Shown in pieces: positions 56,276-64,000 of a stretch of DNA of 64,000 bases. Below the pieces are notes generated by a model. That model saw only the letters and a program-made list of their open reading frames with translations, ran no database searches and was not told the origin of the DNA. Position 1 is the first letter of the stretch; each line of letters starts with the position of its first letter. The stretch covers positions 186,001 to 250,000 of the forward strand of contig JAPXFQ010001710.1 in the NCBI GenBank assembly GCA_028564705.1, read 5' to 3'. Position numbers and translations under genes: made by a program. The DNA is from Apricaphanius iberus (lineage: Eukaryota; Chordata; Actinopteri; Cyprinodontiformes; Aphaniidae).

Positions 56276-57107
56276 ATTGTGTGAGTTGTTGCTTTTGTTG
56301 TTTCTTTGGGACTGACACTACTTGTGGTTTTGCTATTGCAGATGTTTCACAAAGGATTTTTATCATGGTTGAATCTTTAGTTGTGAGGATTAAAGGGTTG
56401 TCTGTTGTTTGCCAAGAGGCCTGTGTGGCTGCCAGCATCATAGGCCCCAAGTCTTTGGATTCAAAGCCTTTGTTGACTAGTAACGTGATATGAGGTACAG
56501 ATTCTGGTACACAGTACCATCTCTCGATGAATGGGTTTGTTTTTACATTTAGGGCTGTCCCTTGTTTTCCTATCAAAATGTAACCTATTTCTAGCTCAAC
56601 CTGTAAGTCTTTAGTTGCTTTGTCCCATTCTTCCTCGAATATCTCACTGCACGATGGATCATAGAACATAGTGCAATGAAAACTACTGAATGGTTTGGTT
56701 GAATTAGGGATCTGTGCTTTGATGAATTTTTCCCATTTTCCAAAAATGTCAGTTACTGTTTCAGAAATGTTACCTAGCCAGTAGACTTTTGCCAGCTCTG
56801 TGTTAACATGCATCTGTAGATCCAATCCAGAGCTGTCAATGTGTATCCCTTGTGGTGAACACCAAATTTTTGCATTTAGTTTGCAAAGTGCATCTCTTCC
56901 CAAAAGATTTACTGGTGTTTGATTTGACACAAGGATGGGAATCTCAATTTCGCTTTCGTCAATGCTTAATTTTATTGGAGCTGTTACTGGATTGAACTGT
57001 GGTATGCCTGAGAATCCTACGGTTTTGATGAGCTTATCCGTCAAGGGGAGGTGTTTTGCAAAGCTTGTGTTTACACAAGTGTAACTAGCTCCAGTATCAA
57101 TTAGCAT
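56259..57107 (-). CDS. Retroviral protease with downstream pol linker
   Basis: Aspartic protease that matures Gag-Pol. 'LIDTGASYT' (residues 2-10) is the active-site DTGA, and 'LLGRDAL' (68-74) is the conserved motif near the C-terminus of the protease. About 200 further residues ('HITLLVNKGFESKDLGPMM' near the middle) belong to the segment between protease and RT in this kind of virus. The frame stops at 56259, where RT should begin. Upstream it is in the same frame as the nucleocapsid, separated by the UAG at 57204-57206, so translation by readthrough is the likely natural route. Confidence 0.85.
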   Translation of the reverse strand: MLIDTGASYTCVNTSFAKHLPLTDKLIKTVGFSGIPQFNPVTAPIKLSIDESEIEIPILVSNQTPVNLLGRDALCKLNAKIWCSPQGIHIDSSGLDLQMHVNTELAKVYWLGNISETVTDIFGKWEKFIKAQIPNSTKPFSSFHCTMFYDPSCSEIFEEEWDKATKDLQVELEIGYILIGKQGTALNVKTNPFIERWYCVPESVPHITLLVNKGFESKDLGPMMLAATQASWQTTDNPLILTTKDSTMIKILCETSAIAKPQVVSVPKKQQKQQLTQSKTKA

Positions 57108-57203
57108 GTTTGTCGGTTTCCCTTCTAATTTTACTTCAATGAATGGATCACGTTCTACATTTAGAGAAACTTGAAACTCCCCTGCAGGATTCTCATGGCA
57201 CCC

Positions 57204-57206
57204 CTA
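57204..57206 (-). promoter_or_regulatory. In-frame UAG between gag and pro (probable readthrough site)
   Basis: The minus strand reads CGC TAG GGG TGC, and protease follows in the same frame (the nucleocapsid start at 57464 and the protease start at 57107 differ by 357 bp, divisible by 3). Gammaretroviruses express pol by suppressing a UAG at this position, with a G after the stop. A downstream pseudoknot is expected but was not examined. Confidence 0.7.
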
Positions 57207-57464
57207 GCGTGAATTTGTAAAGTGGTTCACTGGACCTCTAAAATTGCCTCTCTGTCCTGTACGGCCCCGCCCGTCCCACTCAGGGGCAACAGGTGCATCC
57301 TCACAATCTCGGGCCAGATTTCCCGGCCGATTGCACACCCAGCAACAGTCTCCATAAGGCCTTGCGCCTCTGCCTCTTTGCCCTTCACTCCAAGTTCTGC
57401 GGTAAAATGGACGTCTTTGGCCCATTCCTCGACCACCCCTTCGATTTGGGAATATATTAATCAC
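57204..57464 (-). pseudogene. gag: Gag nucleocapsid region
   Basis: Basic, Arg/Gly-rich nucleic-acid-binding part of Gag ('NRRGGRGMGQRRPFYRR', 'RGRGARPYGD'). The single zinc knuckle reads CWVCNRPGNLARDC: spacing CX2CX9C with Asn where the CCHC His should be, so zinc binding is probably lost by a one-base change. It is linked upstream to the rest of Gag through a frame break in a C/T-rich run at about 57465-57480. Confidence 0.8.
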
Positions 57465-59227
57465 AGGAGGGGGATTGGTGGGGGATTAGGCGGCTGTGGT
57501 GTCATAACCATTTGTGTAGTATGTCCTTCAGTCTCTAAAGCAGTTGCTGGTTTCGTTTGCTTTGCTTTAGCTTTATCTTGTAGTTCTGCAATGTGGAGCT
57601 GTGTAAGTTTTCGTTGAGCGTTTCTTTCATCTTCTTGGGCTTTCAAAAGCTCCTTTCTGTATATTCCAATAATATGGCACACGTTTTCCCTGAACATGAC
57701 ATGGCTCATGGAGTGAATCCCAACTGTTTTTTTCAAGTCTCTCCTTCACTTTTTCTGGGAGAGCAGCCATTAGGGATGACCGAAACAATGTCCGCATCAC
57801 GGCATTTTCATTAGGGTCGCTTTCCGTTTCTTCTTGCCATCTTTTGAGCTGTCGTTCTACGTACGCAGCTGGATTCTCCCCTTCTGATATTCCTTCGCCT
57901 TTTAAGATGGATGGGTCAACATTTGTGGGGTATTGTTTCCTCAGTAGGTCCCATACCCTGTTTCTGTAGGGGTTGAAGGTCACCCCATCATTGTCGGAGT
58001 CCGTTATAAAACAAAGATCTCCTTCATTTAGCATATTGTTCATGGCAATCATGCCCATGACTCTTGCTAGTATCGCTTTAATGTCCCCCAGGGCGAGCAT
58101 CAGTCCGGTAGTCTGTTCCTCGAATGCTCTGACCCACCTTGTCGCCCCGTCGTGGATGTCGGGCAGACGGGCCACCAAGCCATAAAGGTCTAACATTTGC
58201 CAGGGAACATAATTTATGTTATTGCCCTTTACCAAAATAGGGCACATTGCCCCATCAGGGAACCTTTGGGGTTTTTTAATTTTTTCTCTGTCGCGTAAGT
58301 CATGCTGCTTTTGTGCATCCACCACAATGTTTGTTGCAGTTTCCGCTAGGTTCTGATGTGTTGGCTGGGCTGCTGAGGTGGTTGGTGTGGGTGAGTAGCA
58401 ATTGGGACGATAATTAAGGTTAAAGTCCTTTTGTTTTACTTTTGTTTCTTTTTGTTGTCCTTTGTCATCTGATTGTTGTGGTTCTACAAATGTATTGTAA
58501 CATTTATCAATCTCTTTTTCTAATTCATTTATTATTGTTCGTTTAACTTCCCTGTTGGGATTGAGATCTTTATTTTGCAGTGTTTGCCAGAACTGATCCT
58601 TGACAGTCTCAGGGTTTTGTGTCTTTATTCCTGCATAGCAGTCTCTGAATTCAGGTTTCTTAATGGTAGTACTGCAATGGACAGGTGATCGTAATTGTTG
58701 TGGGGATGGAAGTCCATTCCCTTCTCCTCTTTCTTCTGATAAGCTGGTTCCTGTTAATCTTAGCAGTGGTGCGTATTCTTCCATATCATCTTTCCTTATA
58801 TCAAAGTTAGCATTTATGTGTAGATCACCTTGCAGGCATGGGTAAATGCCTTGTGTAGGATCTTGATTTACAAGTGGTTTTGTTTCTGTTTGCTTTTCAG
58901 GTAGATTTAACTCTCCCTGTTTTTCAGTCAGGCTTGTCATCATTGCTTTGAGATTTCCTCTGAAATTATCACCTTCAGTTCTGAAAAGTTTTAGAATCTG
59001 TAGTTCTTTTTGTCTTTTTTCTTTTCTATTTTTCCTATTTTGTTTGGCTTTGTAGTCAAGAATCCTTTGTTCCATTATTTCATTCAAGAGCAAGTCGAAT
59101 GATCCTCCTTGTGGCCAGGGGTTTGTAAAGTTTTTGGTTCGTTTATACCATTTCTGAGATATTTTATCGATGTCTTTTGCTAATTCAGGATTTTTACTGA
59201 CAGAATGGAGACAGGGTCGGCAGCCAT
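57461..59227 (-). pseudogene. gag: Gag (matrix-capsid region), three frame blocks
   Basis: Structural polyprotein. The likely start is ATG 59227 ('MAADPVSIL'), followed within 50 bp by a frame break (about 59180-59190). The main block (59093-57627 and its upstream open codons) has a Lys/Arg-rich N-terminal part ('KQNRKNRKEKRQKELQIL') and a capsid-like part ('INYVPWQMLDLYGLVARLPD', 'VRAFEEQTTG', 'NPAAYVERQLKRWQEE'). A second break at about 57730 shifts into 57736-57461, a Lys/Gln-rich coiled region ending in a Pro-rich run. A long linker with no recognised late-domain PPxY lies between. All breaks are small and fall at short runs. Confidence 0.8.
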
Positions 59228-60179
59228 GATGAACTCTAGTGTATTTGTGTTTCAGATTTTTAAAGTGTTTTAGTTTAATGAGAATATTTTATTTATTTAA
59301 TGGCAATTCCACAAATTATCAGTTGATTATGAGCCTTCTTGCTGTTCTGAAAGAAGGGAGGGGAGGTTAAGTCCTGATCTTTAGATCTGTGTATTTTCTA
59401 TTAACTTCTGTTTTTGTAAGCAGTAAGTTGTTTTATTATTTTGAAAATGTCCTTTAATTAGATCCTTTATAAAAGACATCAAGGTTAATGCTTCATCATT
59501 GGAACAATTCAACTATAGCACAAAAAGTCAGGAAAGGATTTTCCCTTATTGTTATCTCAGTATGGGTGAAGCAACTGTGTAAATAATCAATTAGTTTTTA
59601 ACAATATACTCTCAAAGCTCAAATGATGTTGTCTATTTTATGTTTCATTAATAGGAGTAAGCTTAATAGGCAAATCAATGTTTAAAATATAGTTTATTTC
59701 AATTTCATGAGCACACCACACTGATCAGTTCACAGCTGTGCTTGCTGCTAACTTTTTTGACCAAGGGTAAATTTGGAGGGCTGGTCCCTAGGAGGGTCTT
59801 CAGGCAGAATTATGCAGTGGAGGAGGAGAAGAGTTGGCTTAAGGGCGACGCCCCTTCTATCAGTTTGCTTCCGCCCGTTGACCAGAACAGATCCGAGCCC
59901 TCTCTTACTTGCTACCCCAGCAATTCAACTTACAGCCTGCAAACTGAGCAATACAGCCCTCTCCGGTAAGTCGTGAATTATCTTTATCTGTACTTAGTTG
60001 GGTTGGTTTTAATGCGTATGTGTCTGTGTGTATATGACAATCCTTGTTATAAGCTTGTTGGTGCGATAGTTTTAACACTTATAACATCGATTTAAGCTGT
60101 TCACTTTTGTTTTAAAACAGAGATCAAACGGTTTTCTGGCTTATATTTCCTTTGACGTCTGCAGAGGGTTGCGCAAAAA

Positions 60180-60238
60180 TGTGTGTGCGTGTGTGTGTGA
60201 GCGTGTGTGTATGTGTGTGTGTGTGTGTGTGTGTGCGT
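60180..60238 (+). repeat. (GT)n microsatellite
   Basis: GTGTGTGC and GTGTGTGT units inside the proviral leader; source of spurious frames on both strands. Confidence 0.95.
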
Positions 60239-61776
60239 TTGAGTGCGCCTTCAATAACAGGAAATGCCTTTCTTCTCTTGCAAGCCAGAGAGTTAAAAAG
60301 AAAAAATCAAACCAGATTTTCAACAACAACCCAACAGAGCTCTGTTACTTTCTAAAAGCACAAGCTTTTGTACTTAAACTAAAGCTTTACATAAATATTA
60401 GTTATTTAACTGTTTGCTGTTTTACAGATGTTTAAAGCTTCTCGCCAAATGTGAACCATCGACCTCTGGGCCATGGGCCCAGCACGCTTCCGCTGAGAGA
60501 GGAAAAAAGACAATCAGCTCCACAGTTTGTGCAACTCGTAAAGTATAATCCACTCTGAATTCTCAGCACAGTGCTAATTACAACATTATCAATCTTCTTC
60601 AGCACAACAACGTATTCTAAGTAGCCTCCTTCAGCAAGAATATTCAAAGAGACCTCAACACATCGAAATTGAACTAAAAGTGTAAAATATAACAGTGAAC
60701 ATAGCAATCGGCACACAGCACAAAACTTGTCATTGATTTATATGCAATTTATAAGCAATTGAATCAACAGCATGCAATGTCATTCAGAGCATTTTTTTTT
60801 TGCAAGCAGTGTGCAGCGGCAGTTATACACACAAAATCATTATTATAGCAGATCTGTCAAACCATGCATTTGTCAAAGGTCACGTCAATGTCCGTGTCTA
60901 TTTACTTTGAAATAAACTTTCCCTATTCTCCCAGTTTGGTCTGTTTTTTATTTGTTTGATTATTGTACTTTAATGTCCTAAATTTTAAACCTGCAGGGTT
61001 TTAAATCCAATCCAAATTAATTTATTTTTATTTTTTTATAATATGTGCACTTTATAGTAGTAATTATTATCATTGATTATTATCATTACTACTCTTTTTA
61101 CCTTTTTACAGTCGACTGTCTTAATTCTTTAACTCACACAATAGCACACTACTGCTATTTTCTCTTTATGAAGCTTCAATTTAACTCTTTACTCTTTAAC
61201 TCTTAACTCTTAGCGCTATTTTCTTTAACACAGTTTCACACAGAGTATTCTTTTTCACAAATACTTCTCAAGAGGTTTTTTTGTGTTACTCTAAGGGTTT
61301 TTTCCTTTTTTTTTTTTTTTTCCCAAAAATTCTTAAAGCAGAACTTTTTATTTATTTATTATTTTCTCATTTATACTATTTTTTTTGTTCTTTCTTAAAA
61401 CTAAGGCACAGTTTCTTTTACCTCTATTTTCATTTACTCTGTTTTTCTTATATTGTCTCTTTTATCTCTTCTTTGTCTCTTCTTTTTCTCTTTACAGCTG
61501 TCTCTAAGTCCAATTTTGGTTCTCGTATCTGCTCAGGGTTCTTTTTCCTTTTTAACACTTATAAGCAAATTTTAGACAGCTCTATCTCCCGGGAGATATT
61601 TGGCTGCAGCGTATTTTCCAGATAAGAAGCTGATAAAGCCTAGGAACTTCTTCTGACTTTAGCATCCAGACAAACTCCGACACCAGAGGAGAAAATGTAA
61701 AATTATTTTACCTTTAGAAGGATCTATTTTGGCCGGCCTTTCTCCCCTGAAGCCGGGGTGCGTTCGGCTGCTGTCA

Positions 61777-61796
61777 GACCCTGGCTAAGCTCGCCA
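61777..61796 (-). other. Candidate primer-binding site
   Basis: Two bases after the end of the 5' LTR the minus strand reads TGGCGAGCTTAGCCAGGG. Position and leading TGG fit a tRNA primer site, but I could not match the complement to a tRNA 3' end. Confidence 0.35.
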
Positions 61797-61798
61797 AA

Positions 61799-62335
61799 TG
61801 TTGTTGGTGTTTAATTACATGCAAAACATAGATATAGATATATAGCTACAATGAAGACTCAGGACAACACAGCTTCTGTTCTAGGAAGTACTTCAGTCCG
61901 GGTTTTATGGATCTGGTTCTCATACAATGCTACAAAGGTCATTGACCTCGATACTAAACATTCTATATCCATTGTCTATTAACAATTAGACATACCTTAA
62001 ACCTGAGCAGACGTCCTCGCAGAGATCCCAGCAGACAACTAAAAACCCTCCTCCTGCTGCCTCTAAAAGGAGCCTATCTTTTATACTTTGATCACTGCGT
62101 CACTTACGGGAAACCGATCTGGTGTTCTTGCCAGCGCTTGATATTAGTTTCATCTTGAAGGAGCGCCGAATTGTCTGGTTTTCTGAAGAGCCAGAAAAGC
62201 TGGGAACAAAACATTTCCTAGAATCGCTTAATGACAAGTCTTTCGTGGAAGTACCACGTGCATCTTGTCAGCTTCTGAGAATTGATGCACGTGTTGATTA
62301 CACGTGCCATGCAGGCCCAAATTTTGGCTTCTACA
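61799..62335 (-). repeat. 5' LTR of the provirus
   Basis: 537 bp, same ends as 51883-52420. TATAAAA at 62085-62079 on the minus strand. The poly(A) signal position reads CATAAAA instead of AATAAA. Differences from the 3' LTR are concentrated in the middle part (61890-62190) and are mainly one-base indels, while roughly the first 85 and last 150 bp are nearly identical. It is followed on the right by CCGC (62336-62339). Confidence 0.92.
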
Positions 62336-62339
62336 CCGC

Positions 62340-63877
62340 CAACACTGTTTACAGTGGGGGCGGTGTGCTGCTGACCTCAACGCGGGACGTTTTGGGTCGG
62401 TGGATGGAATACTTCGAAGACCTCCTCAATCCCACCGACACGCCTTCCTGTTTGGAAGCAGAGTCTGGGGACTCTGGGACGGACTCTCCAATCTCTGGGG
62501 CTGAAGTCGCCGAGGTTGTTAAAAAGCTCCTCGGTGGTAAGGCTCCGGGGGTGGATGAGATTCGGCCGGAGTTCCTCAAGGCTCTGGATGTTGTAGGGCT
62601 GTGTTGGTTGACGCGGCTCTGCAATATTGCGTGGACATCGGGGGCAGTTCCCTTGGATTGGCAGACCGGGGTGGTGGTCCCCCTCTTTAAAAAGGGGGAC
62701 CACAGAGTGTGTTCCAACTACAGGGGGATCACACTTCTGAGCCTCCCTGGTAAGGTCTATTCAGGGGTTCTGGAGAGGAGGGTACGACGGATAGTCGAAC
62801 CTCGGATCCAGGAGGAACAATGCGGTTTTCGTCCTGGCCGTGGAACACTGGACCAGCTCTACACCCTCGGCAGGGTCCTGGAGGGTGCGTGGGAGTTCGC
62901 CCAACCAGTCTACATGTGCTTTGTGGACTTGGAGAAGGCGTTCGACCGTGTCCCTCGGGGTGTCCTGTGGGGGGTACTCCGGGAGTATGGGGTACCAGGC
63001 CCTCTGATACGGGCTGTTAGGTCCCTATATGACCGGTGTCAGAGTCTGGTTCGCATTGCCGGCAGTAAGTCGGACTCGTTTCCAGTGAGAGTTGGACTCC
63101 GCCAAGGTTGCCCTTTATCACCGATCCTGTTCATAACGTTTATGGACAGGATTTCTAGGTGCAGCCAAGGTGTTGAGGGGATCCGTTTTGGTGACCTCAG
63201 GATCGGGTCTCTGCTTTTCGCAGATGATGTGGTCTTGTTGGCTTCGGGTTGGGGATGAGGTCCTTCCTCAAGTGGAGGAGTTTAGGTATCTGGGGGTCTT
63301 GTTCACGAATGAGGGAAAAATGGAGCGGGAGATCGATGGACGGATTGGTAGGGCGTCTGCAGTCATGCGGGCGCTGTACCGGTCTGTCGTGGTGAAGAGA
63401 GAGCTGAGTCGAAAGGCGAAGCTCTCGATTTACCGGTCGATCTACGTTCCTACCCTCATCTATGGTCACGAACGCTGGGTGGTGACCGAAAGAACGAGAT
63501 CGCGGATACAGGCGGCTGAAATGAGTTTCCTCCGTAGGGTGGCTGGGCTCTCCCTTAGAGATAGGGTGAGAAGCTCGGTCATCCGGAGGGAGCTCAGAGT
63601 AGAGCCGCTGCTCCTCCACATCGAGAGGAGCCAGTTGAGGTGGCTCGGGCATCTAGTCAGGATGCCTCCTGGACGCCTCCCTGGTGAGGTGTTCCGGGCA
63701 TGTCCCACCGGGAGGAGACCCAGGGGAAGACCCAGGACCCGTTGGAGAGATTATGTCTCCCAGCTGGCCTGGGAACGCCTCGGGATTCCTCCCGAGGAGC
63801 TGGCCCAAGTGGCCGGGGAGAGGCAAGTCTGGGTCTCCTTGCTTAGGCTACTGCCCCCGCGACCCGACCCCGGATAA
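62340..63877 (+). pseudogene. RTE ORF, reverse transcriptase half
   Basis: Continues 50582-51882 after the provirus. RT motifs: 'GGKAPGVDEIRPEFLKAL', 'WQTGVVVPLFKKGDHRVC', 'NYRGITLLSLPGKVYSGVL', 'EEQCGFRPGRGTLDQLYTL', 'CFVDLEKAFDRVPRGVLW', 'GLRQGCPLSPILFITFMDRI', and the catalytic box 'LLFADDVVLLAS' (63209-63244). At 63243 an internal deletion and shift fuse this to 'VGDEVLPQVEEFRYLGVLF'. The C-terminal part to 63877 includes 'LSRKAKLSIYRSIYVPTL', 'MSFLRRVAGLSLRDRVRS' and 'RWLGHLVRMPPGRLPGEVF'. Without that deletion the RT would be nearly intact. Confidence 0.88.
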
Positions 63878-63884
63878 GCGGAGG

Positions 63885-63911
63885 AAGATGGATGGATGGA
63901 TGGATGGATGG
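63885..63911 (+). repeat. (GATG)n LINE tail
   Basis: Six GATG/GGAT units closing the RTE element, as known for Rex3; directly followed by the right target duplication. Confidence 0.9.
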
Positions 63912-63922
63912 ATTCTGTGACT
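63912..63922 (+). repeat. Target-site duplication of the RTE LINE, right copy
   Basis: ATTCTGTGACT, identical to 50516-50526. Confidence 0.9.
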
Positions 63923-64000
63923 TGTGTAATGCCAAATCTAGTCCACTTTTGACTAGGGCAAATTAAAGATGCTAAAGATATTGAAATTGCTTTAACCATT

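Larger units (their letters stand above)
59228..61798 (-). other. Long proviral leader between 5' LTR and gag
   Basis: 2.57 kb, much longer than usual retroviral leaders. It contains a (GT)n run at 60180-60238 and, on the plus strand, a T-rich stretch at 61290-61560. On the minus strand there is a 94-codon frame (60716-60432) starting 'MCRLLCSLLYFTLLVQFRCV', signal-peptide-like but with no recognised family. The leader may hold an accessory gene, as in some epsilonretroviruses (which have a small ORF before gag), or a later insertion. I see no element ends. Confidence 0.6.
51883..62335 (-). mobile_element. Endogenous retrovirus, class I-like, RT deleted
   Basis: 10.45-kb antisense provirus: 5' LTR 62335-61799, leader 61798-59228, gag 59227-57204, in-frame UAG, protease 57107-56259 with upstream linker, integrase 56271-55207, env 55382-53149, 3' LTR 52420-51883. 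The 4-bp CCGC duplication (51879-51882, 62336-62339), gag-UAG-pro arrangement, GPF-containing integrase tail, and env with CXXC plus immunosuppressive-like segment and CXnCC all point to gamma/epsilon-type (class I) retroviruses. Reverse transcriptase and RNase H are absent, so this copy cannot replicate on its own. Three frame breaks in gag and one in env. Confidence 0.9.
50527..63911 (+). mobile_element. Rex3-like RTE LINE, split by an endogenous retrovirus
   Basis: LINE sequence occupies 50527-51882 and 62340-63911 (about 2.93 kb) and is interrupted by the antisense provirus 51883-62335. It carries an endonuclease-RT frame, a very short 3' UTR and a terminal (GATG)n run, as known for Rex3 of teleosts, and is flanked by an 11-bp duplication. 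The GC-rich coding (about 60% by eye) stands out against the AT-rich flanks. It is 5' truncated: the insertion begins shortly before the endonuclease. The provirus must be younger than the LINE insertion. Confidence 0.9.

Noticed and set aside
60141..60435. Cys/Val- and His/Thr-rich frames in the proviral leader
   Set aside because: They consist largely of the (GT)n microsatellite read on either strand.
62122..62339. First part of a long plus-strand frame that continues into the RTE reverse transcriptase
   Set aside because: These codons are antisense LTR sequence; the apparent fusion protein is an artefact of the insertion boundary.

Overview
The window looks like teleost fish nuclear DNA: AT-rich, intron- and intergenic-like sequence, no compact operons, and a dense, nested set of transposable elements of types common in ray-finned fish (L1, L2/Maui-like, Rex1-like CR1 and Rex3-like RTE LINEs, a Ngaro-type tyrosine-recombinase retrotransposon, hAT and Tc1 DNA transposons, and a class I endogenous retrovirus). 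I found no intact host protein-coding gene and no rRNA or tRNA gene. The only candidates for host-type coding sequence are short, exon-like stretches at 22672-22936 and 49597-49806, both on the minus strand.

Layout: 1-3086 is the 3' part of an L1 LINE; 3087-6577 is a decayed L2 LINE. A Rex3-like scrap lies at 7796-8240. A TTAC-rich DNA element lies near 9800-10715. At 10914-12346 a 1.43 kb hAT element splits an antisense LINE C-terminus. Two L2 3' tails follow (12541-12880, 13255-13795). A complete-looking but mutated Ngaro element occupies 14297-19883 with the diagnostic split direct repeats A1 / B1-A2-B2, gag-, RT/RNase H- and recombinase-derived sequence, and an expanded minisatellite between A2 and B2. 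A TTAA-flanked MITE (24589-25367) and a long antisense L2 copy (25498-29850) follow. A Rex1-like LINE (30540-33352) is interrupted by a short antisense element (31850-33108) that has its own small transmembrane/coiled-coil reading frame, a LINE-like 3' end and a 10-bp target-site duplication. The stretch from 33.4 to 50.5 kb is mostly unannotatable, with Tc1 remnants, microsatellites and a LINE 3' end.

The right end is a clean three-layer nest. A Rex3-like RTE LINE (50527-63911, flanked by an 11-bp duplication) was hit by a retrovirus, giving an antisense provirus (51883-62335) with two ~538-bp LTRs and a 4-bp duplication. Removing the provirus and one duplication puts the LINE back in frame. 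The provirus has gag, an in-frame UAG between nucleocapsid and protease (gammaretrovirus-like readthrough arrangement), protease, integrase and a 600-codon env reading frame, but reverse transcriptase and RNase H are missing: protease-side sequence runs directly into the integrase core. Several one-base frame breaks, and LTR differences that are mainly one-base indels, raise the possibility that part of the damage is assembly error.

The elements do not form one cooperating system. The best candidates for something little described are the short antisense element at 31850-33108 and the RT-less, env-retaining provirus.
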